From: Lepus europaeus
Taxonomy: Eukaryota; Chordata; Mammalia; Lagomorpha; Leporidae
DNA: 64,000 bases
Direction: 5' to 3'
NCBI RefSeq assembly: GCF_033115175.1
Contig: NC_084837.1
Location: forward strand, 22,196,266 to 22,260,265
A model generated the notes under the pieces. The model was given only the letters and a program-made list of their open reading frames with translations. It made no database searches and had not been told where the DNA came from. Shown here piece after piece: positions 23,558 through 34,639 of the stretch. Position 1 is the stretch's first letter. Each line of letters starts with the position of its first letter. A program made the translations under genes and the position numbers.

Positions 23558-23896
23558 GGCCGGCGCCACGGCTCAATAGGCTAATCCTCCGCCTTGTGGC
23601 GCCGGCACACCGGGTTCTAGTCCCAGTCAGGGCGCCAGATTCTGTCCCGGTTGCCCCTCTTCCAGGCCAGCTCTCTGCTGTGGCCTGGGAAGGCAGTGGA
23701 GGATGGCCCAAGTGCTTGGGCCCTGCACCCCATGGGAGACCAGGGGAAGCACCTGGCTCCTGCCTTCGGATCAGCGCAATGCGCTGGCCGCAGCAGCCAT
23801 TGGGGGGTGAACCAATAGCAAAAAGGAAGACCTTTCTCTCTGTCTCTCTCTCACTGTCCACTCTGCCTGTCAAAAAAAAAAAAAAAAAAAAAAAAA
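23558..23896 (+). repeat. C-repeat SINE, young GC-rich subfamily
   Basis: Starts 'ggccggcgccacggctcaat' and ends in a 26-bp A-tail. The short direct repeat 'aaaagtatg' before it (23550-23558) recurs after the tail. It is the most recent layer inside the MST-type LTR. Confidence 0.9.
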
Positions 23897-24153
23897 GTAT
23901 GAGCAGGAGAAGCAGGCTGAACTCCCCTTTTATCGGGAGCCCATTCCTGTGATATGGCATTAATCTGTTCCTGGACTATACCTCTTAGAGGTCTGACCGC
24001 TTGATGCTGTTGCATTGAGGATTAAATCCTCAGCACATGAACTTCCGGGGACACATTCAATCCACAGCACGGAGGAATACCAACGACTGCTGAGAAGATA
24101 GTAGAAGCTAGGAAAGAAGCATGGCATAGTTCTCAGACAGAACCAACCCTGGT

Positions 24154-24515
24154 GTGGGCATTGGGAGCAGCAGTTAAGATGCCCCCTGAGATGCCTACAT
24201 CCCTTATTGGAGGGCCTGGATCTGAATCCCAACTCTGCTTCTGACTCCAGCTTATTGCCTAATGCACACACATTTGGAGGCAATGGGCAGATGACTCCAG
24301 TAGTTGAGTCTGTGCTACCTACGTGGGAGTCCTGGATTGAATTCCCAGTTCCTGGCTTCAGCCTGCTCCAGCCCTGGTTGTTGTTGGCATTTGGAGAGTG
24401 AACCAACAGAGAGGATTCTCTCTCTCTCTCTCTCTCTCTCTCTCCCATTTGAAGAAGGAAGGGAGGGGGGGAGGAAGGAAGAAGGGAAGGGGAAAGGAGG
24501 AAGGAAGGATGAATT
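24154..24515 (+). repeat. C-repeat SINE, older, with purine-rich tail
   Basis: Starts near 'gtgggcattgggagcagcag', has 'gagagtgaaccaacagagagg' and a (CT)n run, and its 3' end has become (GGAA)n-rich (24452-24510). It interrupts the MLT1-like LTR. Confidence 0.8.
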
Positions 24516-24645
24516 AAGAAGGAACCCTATTGAAGCCTTGGTGTTGCGTGTCTAGCTTCCAGAACTGTGAGCCCATGGACCTTTGGCAGGTAAGCCCACC
24601 AGTTTGTGGTACTTTGTGTAGGCAGCCCTAGCAGTTATACAAGTG

Positions 24646-24740
24646 AAAAACTGCCAAAGGAGAAGGAGGAAGAGGAGCAGAATAAGGAAAAGAGGAAAGG
24701 AAAGAGGAGGAGGAGGAGGGAGAAGAGGAAGAAATAATGA
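24646..24740 (+). repeat. GA-rich simple-sequence tract
   Basis: Polypurine (GGA/GAA)n tract at the boundary between the MLT1-like LTR and the hAT remnant. Confidence 0.7.
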
Positions 24741-24902
24741 CGAGACAGCGTGTGGCCCACAAATCCTGAAATACTTACGATATATCCCTTTATAGACAAA
24801 AGTTGCTGACACCTACTGTTTAGAGATCACACAGCCCACATAATCCATGAAGAAATGGAAGCATCCAGAAATACATTTATATATCCAAGCTTATACAGTA
24901 GT

Positions 24903-25225
24903 GCTGTAATTCGAAGGTGTCCCCTCAAGTTCATATGGTGGAAACTCAATCCTCAATGCAACAGTGTTGAGAGGTGGGGCCCATAAGGGGGTGGTTTGGT
25001 CATGGGTTAATGGCATCATTGAGAGAGGGGTTTCCTAACCATGGGAGCTTGCGCTCCCTGTGCCGCCTTCTGAGGGCAGCAAGAAGGCCCTCATCAGCTC
25101 CAACCCCTGCATCTCAGGCTGCTCAGCCCTCAGGACCATGAGCCACATAAACATATACTGTTTACCAGTAACTGGCCCGTGGTGTTCTGATGTAGTAGCA
25201 CAGAATGGACCAGGACATAGAGTGT
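24903..25225 (+). mobile_element. MST/THE1-like MaLR solo LTR
   Basis: 'gtgtcccctcaagttcatatg', 'atgcaacagtgttgagaggtg', 'gcagcaagaaggccctcatc' and the 'ggtgttctgatgtagtagcac' end are diagnostic of the MST/THE1 LTR layout, sense on +. Confidence 0.7.
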
Positions 25226-26449
25226 ATGAACTGGTTTAGCTATATCAGAAATAGGCTTTCAAATTACTTCCTTAGAAAACCCTGCTATGCTGATGACTCC
25301 ACTTGTAAAAACCATTCTATCGATCCCCAAATGTACTCAAATGTTTCTAAGAAGATGTTTTCATCTGCTGTGCCAGTCAGCAACCCCAGAAGCGCACCAA
25401 CATTCATTGCTTAGTTTTTGAGCAAAGCTCCTACTGTAATCCATGTTTTCTCAGAGGCTGGTTTGGGGGTGTTGTTCTCCAGCACCTCATTTTCTGTGAT
25501 GCTGGTTCTCAATGTATAATTAGACCATAACCAAAGAAAAGAATGATATCCACCTGCTCTCCAGCGCTTCTAAAACCTTTGTAGAGTGGCATTTGCTGTT
25601 AAAGACTCTGTGCCAAAGAGAAGCAAAATAGACAAGAACTCAGTGTTGAATGAGCCCAATAGCCCATGCTAACGCATAAGAAAGCATTAAAAAGAAAGTA
25701 GTTCTGAATCTGTGGAATTTATTTTAATATACACATAATCCAGGGAACAGCAAAAAGAGGTTATTTTACCTTCTTTAGCTCAATCACTTAGTGACAAGTT
25801 TCATCTCAGTGAAAGGTTAAGAGCACTTTGCAGCTATAGATAAAAATAGCAATGCTCTTGCCAGTTAACCTTGAGGGAGATGTGTGTGTGTGTGTGTGTG
25901 TGTGTGGTGGCAGGGGGGACGGGGTTCCTGTTTGGGCATCTGTTAGCTGCTGAGGATGCTGGTTCCTACTACAAGGAGTGACTTGCAGACGTTGCAAGAG
26001 CGGAGGCCAGGGGTGCTCTTCCTCTCCTGAGGCTGTGTGGTTTGTGGATGCAGCCAGGTGTCACTAATAGGGAGCCAAGTGTAGACATTTCTATTAATAG
26101 GCGAGTGGACCCGAACTGAGAGGAAGTGAGTGGGTGCCAGACAATTTTCCAGCACAGCATGAGAAAATGGAACATCCCAAGGGCGACCACTGCCTTTAAA
26201 GTTCTTAGGCTTTTGCTCAGAATGTGCAGGAAGTAAAGTTACTCAAATCTGAGCAAAATTTACTTTAAAGTAAATTTTGTAAAGTAAAGATAAAGTAGGG
26301 ACTTTATCTGGAGTTGAAACCTGATGTTTATTAGCTGACGGTCTTGGGCAGTATATTTAACCTCTCTCTGATTCTTCTTTCCTTAAATAGTGAAAAAAGG
26401 TGTGGGGGCAATAGCTGTAGTATATAAACTGTAGGTTGTTTGAAGGATT
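25226..26449. other. Intergenic; (TG)n microsatellite at 25879-25906
   Basis: No gene recognised. A clean (GT)n run of about 28 bp is followed by 'ggtggcaggggggacgggg'. Confidence 0.6.
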
Positions 26450-26652
26450 AATTGCCAGGAACCAGGAATTCCATCTGGGACTCCCATCTGGATTGAAAAG
26501 CTCAAGAACTTGAGCCATCTTTTGCTTCTTTCCCAGGCACATTAGTAGGGAGTTGGGTGGGAAGTGGAGCAGCCGGGACTTGAACTTGTGCCCATATGAG
26601 ATGCTGGTGTCTCAGGCAGCGACTTAACCTGCTGTGCCACAATGCCAGCCCT
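26450..26652 (-). repeat. C-repeat SINE, 3' truncated
   Basis: Minus-strand copy lacking the A-tail and CT tract: it begins in 'gccaggaaccaggaattcc' and runs to 'ctgctgtgccacaatgccagccc'. Confidence 0.8.
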
Positions 26653-27059
26653 GAACTTTTATACCTGTTCTGAAAATTGTATGCATAAATTTTGCAATTT
26701 TCATAGATGCCCTAAAATCCATATAGAAGTCCTCAATGTGCCCCTGTAGCAGGCTGAAGATCTCTCACTTTTGCTTAAGTGTTGGGAAAAACCATGCTCT
26801 GTCCCCTACACCGTGGCGCTGAGATGGGAGTGGTAGCAGAAGGGCTAGCGCTCAGCTAAGGAGGCAAGCGTGCGCACACACACATACACAGGCACACGCA
26901 CAGGAACACAGGCCACATTTAAATTTCCACAAGGCTCCTGCACCGCACCCTGTTGCTCTCATACGCTTAGGGTTTCAGGGACCAGCACCAGGGAGCAGGA
27001 ACCAAATTATCCCAGGAGCCTTGGGGTGCCGTGCCTGGGGATTCCATGAGACCCTCCAT

Positions 27060-27800
27060 CGCTGTCGCTTTTCACATTTTCCCAATGCAGGACCCCGGGG
27101 GAGGAGCGTCCAGAGGTACCAAGGCTTGAAAAAGAAGGTGGGAACCTTCAGCGACCGCGGACGCTCTGAGCGCCTGGATGCAAATTCCAAACGGTAGCTC
27201 GCCCGGCTTTCCTGGGCACTGGCTGTTTATTCAAGTGCGTGGGACAGGTTAGCCACCTGAGAGCGGGACGACCTCCTGCAGGTAGAGAGGTGAAGCCAGC
27301 GAGCTAAATATAACCAGGGCAAAAGCAAGGCTGGCGGGGCGACAGGGGCCGCGCGGGGCGTAGTGGCCGGCAGCAATCAGATCCGGCTCTTCGGGGCGAT
27401 CGGTGACCCCCACCCCCGGCGCTGACATGCGTGATGGCTTCTTAAGGTGTCACTGCAGGGGTCTGCAAGGAGGGACCAAGGAGAGGACGCAGCAGCCCCG
27501 TCCTCACTGCCCACCGCGCTCCTCCCGTGGCGCCGGGTCACCGGGACGCACGTAGGAGACACCGGGGACTTCCAACCCTCCGTCCGTCCGACCAGCAAGG
27601 ACTGGGGAAAGGAGCTGGAAAAATGCCCCGGCAGCTGGCCCGGGGAAGGGCGGGGAAGGGCAGGGAAGTGCTGGCGGCTGGAGCCCCGTGCTCCCCGGTG
27701 CCAGGTGCACCTGCAGTCTAGGTCAGGAGCGCGGCCGCATTTCCCCTCCGGCAGCCCCCTCTCCACCAGCCTCAGCAGCTCTCGGACCAAACAACCGGCC
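27060..27800. promoter_or_regulatory. CpG-rich island, no assigned gene
   Basis: A locally GC- and CpG-dense segment (for example 'ggggccgcgcggggcgtag' near 27347 and 'ccgtccgtccgaccagc' near 27578) in otherwise CpG-poor intergenic DNA, about 7 kb upstream of BMP4 exon 1. An AT-rich TATA/CArG-like motif 'gctaaatataacc' lies at about 27303. Overlapping open frames on both strands reflect base composition. It could be a distal promoter of a non-coding RNA or an enhancer; the sequence alone does not decide. Confidence 0.5.
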
Positions 27801-28447
27801 ACAGGACCCTCTCCTTCCCCTCACCCCCACCTCACACTTTGAGTGCACGGGAGCTCAGCTTCTAAATCCTCTTTGCTTTCTCTGACTCCTTGAGAGAGTT
27901 TGCGCGATCTTGGCTCCTGGCCCCAAAACGCAAAACCTCAAAAAAGGCCGAATCCGCAACACATGAGCTTAGCGCTGGAGCTGGCACTGGGTTTTGGCGA
28001 GGGACTGAGAGAGTCGCGCCTTCACAGTCCCAGTTTCCCATCCCAATCCTCTCCTCGCCTGTCTCTGGAGGCCAGGACGCCCATTAATCTGGAGATGGAG
28101 AGCAATTTTTTTAATCGGTTCCCGTCCTTTTGGCTTTGCACATTTCTATCCTAAGAAGTGCTTACCTGCTGTCCCTGCAGTCTTTGCGAAGCCGGGTAAG
28201 ACAAGCAGGAGGGGCAGAGCTGAGCACAGGCTGCAGACAACTGCAGGAGCTTCTTTCTGTTCTGGCTACGAGGTCCCTGGCCCTGCTGGGACCCCCATGG
28301 GTGAAACTGCTCACTCTTCTGGAAACTCCAGGGTGCATGCATTTCCCAAGGTGCTGTGGCCTCCAGGGTACCATAGATTAGGCTCCTTCTATTGTGCTCT
28401 GCACAACTCTTTGGCTGGAAACACTATTTCTTGCTGGTGGGCTTCAC
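27801..28447. other. Intergenic, nothing recognised
   Basis: Moderately GC-rich unique sequence. No splice-bounded coding exon or repeat family could be recognised. Confidence 0.45.
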
Positions 28448-28765
28448 AGGAGCCAGTACTGTGGCTTAGCAGGTAAAGTCACGGCCTGAGGATAGGGCTC
28501 CGGCATCCTATATGAGCCCTTGTTGGTCACTTCCCATCCAGCTTCCTGTTAATGCCCCTGGGAAAGCAGCAGAACTGGCCTCACTGCTTGGGCCCCTGCA
28601 CCCATGTGGAGACCCAGAGGAAGCTCCCTGTCTCCTGGCTTCGGCCTGGCCCAGTCCCTGGCCTTTGCCACCATCTAGGACCTCTCTCTCTCTCTCTCTC
28701 TCTCTCGTTCTCTCTCTGTGTGACTCTGGCTTTCAAATAAATAAATATTTAAAAAATAAAGTTTT
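28448..28765 (+). repeat. C-repeat SINE
   Basis: Starts 'ggagccagtactgtggctta', has (CT)n at 28684-28722 and ends 'ggctttcaaataaataaat'. Confidence 0.85.
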
Positions 28766-30119
28766 ATTTCAAACATACATTTTCCTCTAAACTTTTTATT
28801 CAACCATTAGCACAAAGAGAAAACACACAAATCTCAAATACATATCTTGATAAATATTCATAGGTGAATGTCAACAAACATTTTTGAGTCATTTATTATG
28901 TCTATATACATAATAATCCTGAGGGAGTTATTAAAAATGTGCAACTATTCTTGAATAGGACATCAGTGAAAAGCCCGCCCGCCAAGGCACTGGAAATGCT
29001 TTGATTATTAGCACAAATAACTGTACTGATAACATAAAAATTTCTTGCATCTCATGTCCCTTTAGGCAAAGCCTTCTTGGGAAAGACTAGAAAGCTTTCA
29101 GCATGAGATGGAGGAAGAATGCTAGTTAGCTGGTGTTGCCCAACTGACGTCTGATTGGGAAACCACAGTACCTCACTGGATACAGTCTGCTGTTCTTGTG
29201 GAATTCTGACTCAACTTCCAAAACCTACTCTCGAGTGATGCTGCATTCCTGTCTAGATCACCTGGGAGACAAAGAATGAGAAAGCTGTATTGGGTGACAA
29301 CAAAGACATCTCAAGGTTTTGGTCTTTTTGATAAACTCTATAAGGATTTATTTCCAAGCAGCATGCCTGCTGTTCAAGCAGGTAGGTGTAGCTGACCATC
29401 TTTTTTAAGGCAGGCAGAAGCCAACTGTCCCTTGTTTGGAAAAGCATTTTCATATCCAGGCTGTCTTCCATCCACCTGTTAAATGAGTTAAGATTTAAAA
29501 ATCTTCTCAGCTGTCTGATATCACTGGAGTGGGGCTCAGAACTCTTCATCCATTTCTGAAGTTACATTTTGGAGGATTCAAAAAAGGACCATATTCTAGA
29601 AGGTGGCGAGATCATGACTTAAGGCATAGAGAACTGAAATAGGATTGTGTGCTATTTTATTCATGAGAAAGTTTTAGAATATGGTGTTATTGAGGTTAGA
29701 GTGAGATGTATTAAGGGTTTGTAAGTCGCAAAAATGTAGAAAAGGAGCAACTTGTGCAGTTGGCTTGAAATTTCATCTTTGAGCCAGAAAAGGGGGAAGG
29801 GGTTCATGTTTTCGCAAGAAGGATAAAGAAAAATTCTCAGAATTCTGAAGTGTGAGGAATCGGAAAAATCAGAGGTGGAGAATGCTTGGGATGTGTCATT
29901 TAGTCTAGGTTTCCTGGGTCTCAATAGGTGGCTTTGACAGTTAATAGTTACCTTAGCAGAGCTTTGTTCACAGCTAGGATCTATCAGCAAAGCATGTGAG
30001 GGTTACCTCAGTGAATACTGACTCGGTTGAATAGTACCCTTATTCAATACACATGTGAGATGTGAGCAGTACCAGAAGTTACAAAGTAAATGTGAGACAC
30101 AACCTCTTCCTTTAAGAAG
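28766..30119. other. Intergenic, AT-rich, no gene
   Basis: No repeat family or gene recognised over 1.35 kb. The AT-rich segment 28960-29050 ('gctttgattattagcacaaa') looks unlike the neighbouring repeats and could be constrained. Confidence 0.5.
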
Positions 30120-30131
30120 TCATTTTTTTAA

Positions 30132-30684
30132 CTTTGCCTCCAGATTATTTGTGCAGACAGCACAGGAAGACACTGGACTCAAGCATACAGCAGGCCAGGG
30201 GTCATGGCCGTCCTTGCACCCTCGCATGGACAGACAGAGGTGGTTCCTACAGCGTCTTCACTGGGGCCTGGCACCTTTGGGAGTGGGAACCTGACCTTAA
30301 GCCTGAGCCAGAACTGGAGCTGCAGCTGCAGGTTGCAGCCTGGGCCTGGGCTCTGGGCTTGGGCTTGGTTTGAGTTTGGGCCTTGAGTTTGGCTTCGGCC
30401 TTTAGGACAGCCTAAGACCCTTGGCAGTGCAGGCACAAGTGTGCTTCCTGAGCTTGGAGTGAGTGATGTATGCAAACTGACCAAGCTTGTAGCCCAAAGC
30501 CTTTGGGATCTCAGCTTCCTTGGGCTAGATGAGTGTCTTGATAGCCTCAGCATGTGCACTCATAACCTTGGTGTTGTTAGCTTGTGTCTTCTTCAGGCCC
30601 CTCTTATGCTTTTTGGCATAATGCACTTTCCTCAGGAACTTGTGTCCACCCCCTTAAGAGATTCGTATCCTTGTGAACAGGATT
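30132..30684 (-). pseudogene. RPL29 processed pseudogene
   Basis: Read on the minus strand, the sequence matches the body and 3' UTR of ribosomal protein L29 mRNA without introns: it has the 'GYESLKGVD' region, '[18 protein letters not shown]', and 'AKGLRL'. It is 5'-truncated, since the first 20 or so codons and start are missing. One base is deleted after the GVD codons, a TAG lies at 30525-30527 and a TAA at 30402-30404, so no functional protein is possible. The 12-bp direct repeat 'tcatttttttaa' at 30120-30131 and 30685-30696 is a target-site duplication of the L1-endonuclease type. Family assignment is from remembered RPL29 sequence. Confidence 0.85.
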
Positions 30685-30709
30685 TCATTTTTTTAAAATA
30701 GAAACTTCT

Positions 30710-31043
30710 GGGGCCCGTGCTGTGAGTGGGTTAATGCCCTGGCCTGAAGCGCTGGCATCCCATGTGGGTGCCAGTTCAAGACCCAGCTGCTTCACTTCCA
30801 ATCCAGCTCTCTGCTATGGCCTGGGAAAGCAGTAGAAGATGGCCCAAGTGCTTAGACCCCTGCACCCACATGAGGGATCTGGAAGAATCTCCTGGCTCCT
30901 GGCTTTGGATTGGCACAGTTTCAGCCATTGCAGACATCTGGAGAGTGAACCAGCAGATAGAAGATTCCCCCCCGCCCCACCTCTGCCTCTCTGTAAGTCT
31001 GCCTTTCAAAAAAAAAATAAATAAATAAATAAATCTGGAAAAA
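30710..31043 (+). repeat. C-repeat SINE
   Basis: Starts 'ggggcccgtgctgtgagtgg' only 13 bp past the RPL29 pseudogene duplication. The CT tract has been replaced by C-rich 'cccccccgccccacc'. The tail is (AAAT)n. Confidence 0.88.
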
Positions 31044-31164
31044 CAATAAAAAGTTCATCACTAACTTTAAATAAAATTCAGTACTAAATTGTCTCTTTCC
31101 CTTCTGCTCTACGCATTTAATCATACCTTTTCAGAGAATAATAATTATAGTTCATATTGATTAA

Positions 31165-31290
31165 GCTCTCATGTGCCTGGATTTTGAGTCCAGTGCTCAC
31201 TAGCGTGGTCACCTTGGTTCCCATCTATAGAAAAGGGATTTATGAGGGTTCTCGTGAGGGCTAGGCAGCAAATGAGTATGTCACAGGAAA
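31165..31290 (+). repeat. MIR SINE fragment
   Basis: 'tggattttgagtccagtgct' and 'catctatagaaaagggattta' then 'gagggttctcgtgagggct' follow MIR order. Confidence 0.5.
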
Positions 31291-32333
31291 TCTTAGGGAA
31301 AAAAATGAATGGGCCTGGTCAGTTTCAGAGGTCCTTTCCAATTCCTATTTTAGTTGATGTATATTACTGCTCTTCTGAAGTTAGCAAGGATGCTGGGAAT
31401 GCCTTGTGAGTACTCTCCCATAGCTTCCATAGATACCTGAGAGACCTGGGATGGCTCTTATCCAGCTGCCTAGGAGTGAGGACTACTGCAGCCGTCACTG
31501 TCCCTACTCCAGAGCTGGTCACTGGCAGAGACCTATATGGTGGGTTTCAAACATAGCAATACTGTGGATGCCATTGGAATTGTTTATCAAGCATAGGCCA
31601 AGTGTATTCCTGGCCTGCTAATGGTACTTATCAGGTCTGAAGATTCAAGTGAAGTAGCTTCTCAAGCCAGTGTGCCCACAATCATTAGGGAGCCTTGTGA
31701 AACACGCAGACTTCCGGGCGCACATCAGGAGAAGGACCAGGACATCTGCATGTCGTCAGCACCTCCACCCTTGTTCTGAAGCTTATGGGCTGGCTTTAGA
31801 ATGTTCGCTGAGAAAGGTAGCACCAGGGGCTTTCTCGATGCTCTCCAGGGAACATCCAACAAGCCAGTGCCCTTCAGCAGTAGCAGCGGAGGAGAGATAC
31901 TTGCTTCTGAGCTATTATGATCTCTCGTCTGCCTTCAGGATGCAGCTGCAAGGGCCCTGCCTCTGTCTTGTTCCGTAACCAACATTCACAGCTAAGCTTG
32001 CGAGAGGAAGAAGAACTGGACTGCCTCCTGGCAATTTCGCCAATCACTGGACTGCCATTGACTTTAGCTGTTTAACCTTTGATGTGGGAAGAGAGAGAAA
32101 AAGGAGAAGGGCAGTGGGTAGATGCATTCATCTGAAACGTGGGGAGGGAAATAAAGTTGTCCCAAGGGAACTGTAGCCGCGTCCCCCCATCACACACCTA
32201 AAGATTCATATCAGTGTCTAAGCAAGGCATGTCAGGTGATTTAATTGGAAGCTCCCAGACTGCAGGATTCACAGACACGTGGGTGGGCCCATGACCACTT
32301 TCTTTCTGTGGCTTCCGCAAAATGATGTATCAT
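31291..32333. other. Intergenic, nothing recognised
   Basis: A one-kilobase interval with no supported gene, RNA or repeat. Confidence 0.45.
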
Positions 32334-32790
32334 GAGGGTACTTCAAAAAGCTTATGGAAAATGGAATTGAAAGGTAAGTTTATTTTGTTGCAAATAATTT
32401 TTGAAATCCACAGTTTTTTCCTAATATGTATTTTCCATGAACTTTTTTTTTTAAAAAGATTATTTACTTGAAAGGCAGAGTTATTACAGAAAGGCAGAGA
32501 GAGAGAGAGAGAGAAATCTTCCATCTGCTGGTTCACTCCCCAAATGGCCATAACAGCTGGAGCTGAGGCGATCAGAAGCCAGGAGCCAGGAGCTTCTTCT
32601 GGGTCTCCCACACCAGTGCAGGGGCCTAAGGACTTGTGCCATCTTCTGCTGCTTTCCAACATTAGCAGGGAGCTGGATCTGAAGTGGAATAGCCAGGACT
32701 CAAACGAGGCACCCATATGGGATGCTGGCACTGTAGGAGGCAGCTGTGGTAAAGCCAGCCCTCCCAATGAACTTTTTGAATATTCATCAC
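32334..32790 (+). mobile_element. Mariner-like MITE, split by a C-repeat
   Basis: The left part (32334-32447) starts 'gagggtacttcaaaaagctt' and runs through 'aagtttattttgttgcaaat' to 'ttttccatgaactttttt'. A C-repeat then interrupts, and 'aatgaactttttgaatattc' resumes at 32766. The terminal inverted repeat arms are well preserved. Confidence 0.7.
32448..32762 (-). repeat. C-repeat SINE inside the MITE
   Basis: Minus-strand copy with GA tract and 'ctgctggttcactccccaaa'. The 11-bp duplication 'atgaacttttt' at 32437-32447 and 32767-32777 lies within the MITE terminal repeat, proving insertion into a pre-existing MITE. Confidence 0.88.
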
Positions 32791-33040
32791 AGACAGCATC
32801 CAGAAAGATCTGAGAGCCAAAAAAAGGTAAGGACATGGACAAGCTTATTTCCTGGCATGATCGGTTTACACTATGTATACATATTGAAATACTGTATTGT
32901 ACTCCATTAAAATGCACAAGGATTACATGTTAATCCAGAATTTAAAAAAAGTAATGTTTAAAAATTGAGGTTTTAAAAAATCAAATGACATGCTAAAATA
33001 AATCTTGAAGAAAAAATAAAGTGAAAAGAAGGCCTTGCTG
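32791..33040. other. Intergenic, nothing recognised
   Basis: AT-rich sequence with A runs; no supported feature. Confidence 0.4.
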
Positions 33041-33099
33041 TTAAACACAAGTACACCACTGTTGCTTCTGAGATTAAATATTAAGGAGCACATTTCATT

Positions 33100-33440
33100 A
33101 ATGATTAAAACAACAGTGATTGATGTAGGGAGCTCGGTGAACATTTAATCTGTCCTCACACAGTGCTAAAGGAGCACACTGCCTGATGCCCCAGGAGGGG
33201 CATTAGGTAACTATTTAATGGAGTTTTAATTTTGTGTTGTTATTTTTAATAATTAATTGTAATTTTGACTGAGTTGGAAGCTGGAGGTGTATTTTCAGCC
33301 ATCCTTTCAGGGTGTTATTGCCCTACCCTGTTTAATTACAGGTTCTCAGAGGAGGTGGGCTCAGCAGCGATTTAAAATCAAAGAAGGTGTACGTTTACTA
33401 AGATGGCAATAAAGTAATCAAATCACTTTCAAATTGAAAG
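33100..33440. promoter_or_regulatory. AT-rich candidate enhancer upstream of BMP4
   Basis: Dense homeodomain-type cores: 'acatttaatctg', 'gttttaatttt', 'aataattaattgtaat', 'gtttaattacagg'. A HOX/FOX-like 'gtttactaagatggcaataaagtaatcaaatc' lies at about 33391-33424. The segment is free of transposons while its flanks are repeat-rich. Enhancer function and constraint are inferred only. Confidence 0.3.
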
Positions 33441-34639
33441 GGAACATGGAGATTAATTATCTGGCCCCATCTTTCCATTCTGCAGATGAGAAAACGTGAG
33501 AAGCCATAGGAATGGAAGGACTCGCCCAAAGCCTACAGCTCGTTTCTGCTGTTGGATGCATTCTTGGACACGAAACCTCACCAGGCCTGGAGGAAGACAC
33601 AGAGGAGGACATCTGCCTGGCACTGGTGGTTGCTTCTGTGACCTCACTTGCCACCCCCTGTAATCTGTGTGCCTGGGACGACAGGAAGTAGTTCCTGTTT
33701 TCTAAATATTGAAGGTGTATAAATGTCAAGATTTTCTAGATGAACTACCCTAGGCCAGCATCTGTTTAAGGAGAGAGGGAAGTGCTTTGTTGGGAGGGTG
33801 AAGTGTAGGGTCCATCCCAGGGAAAGCAGTCCAGGACAGGAAATGGTCAGTCTTCCTCCAGGCTTCCTCCGGCTACCTGCGGCCTGGGCTGCCAGCTTCG
33901 GTCCTGCCCTGCAGCACTAACCTCGACTCCCCAAGCAGAGGCTGTGATTTGCTCCACAGCTGTGGGCAAGTCCCTGTAACCTGGCTGTCTGTCCCCTTCC
34001 TTGTTTGGCAAACAGAGAGATGGGACTGATAGCTAGATCCCTCAGAGGCAGTGTGTGAAGTGAGTTCCTGTTTGGGAGGGTTTGGAAGCCACCACATTCC
34101 ACCTCCCTGCTAATATGATTACTATCACTTTTTGAGAACCAAAGGGCCAATTCCCCATCCCTTCTCTTCTTCTTTTAAAATCCGGGTGCCTGTGGCCTCT
34201 GAAAGGTTGCTGTTTCTGTGCGTCTTACCTCCTTGGCACGAGCCTTAGGTGCAACAGCAATAAACACGTTCTAAAAATCAACGAAGATAACAAAAATGAC
34301 CACGTGGCGGATGTTGAATCTTCCCGGTTGTGAAGACTTTTCTAACTGTAAAAAAAAAAACAAAAAAAAAAAACGAGGCCCCTTGCCTGTAGGAGCGGTA
34401 GGCCTGGGAGGGGGCAGGGGAAGGCGCCAGCTTAGCCTGGGACTTGGCTGCCTTGAAGGCATCACCCTGGCTCGGCAGCAGCAGCACTGAAACAAATGTT
34501 TGGGCAGAAAAGTCGCGGGGTCACAGCAGAAGCGGCATCTCTCAGGCGCACAGCCCCGCACACAGCCTGTTTCCCAACGTTTGGAAATCCTTGAACAGTT
34601 TAGGGAAGGCCACCCTTTAAACCAACTCAACAGCTCCTT
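33441..34639. other. Intergenic upstream of BMP4; MIR-like bit at ~33455-33505
   Basis: 'ggccccatctttccattctgcagatgagaaaacg' resembles a MIR in minus orientation. A20-class A runs lie at 34351-34373. No gene is seen. Confidence 0.4.

Larger units (their letters stand above)
22928..24082 (-). mobile_element. MST-type MaLR LTR, split
   Basis: Complement of an MST/THE1-like LTR in three pieces: 22928-23060 ('gtgtcgctaggacaggatgcc', 'atttatttctcagggctctgg'), 23489-23557 ('cttcttgatgtgtcatctcac'), 23893-24082 ('ccccttttatcgggagccc', 'gttgcattgaggattaaatc'). It is inserted in the MLT1-like LTR and is itself interrupted twice. Confidence 0.65.
22684..24645 (+). mobile_element. MLT1-like LTR, split by nested insertions
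   Basis: Left part 22684-22927 ('cctcagattcatatactgag', 'gaacttatttggagatagga', 'gatgcttctacaagccaag'). Middle part 24083-24153 ('gtagaagctaggaaagaagc'). Right part about 24516-24645 ('tagcttccagaactgtgag', 'cagtttgtggtactttgtg'). The three pieces are colinear with one MLT1 LTR. Confidence 0.6.
22617..24822 (-). mobile_element. hAT-type DNA transposon fossil, split
   Basis: Left part 22617-22683 ('catcaaactacagcccatgac') and right part 24741-24822 ('gcgtgtggcccacaaatcc', 'agacaaaagttgctgacacc') are the two ends of a non-autonomous hAT element in minus orientation. A related plus-strand copy is at 50493. About 2 kb of later insertions separate the halves, making this the oldest layer of the stack. 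Confidence 0.55.
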
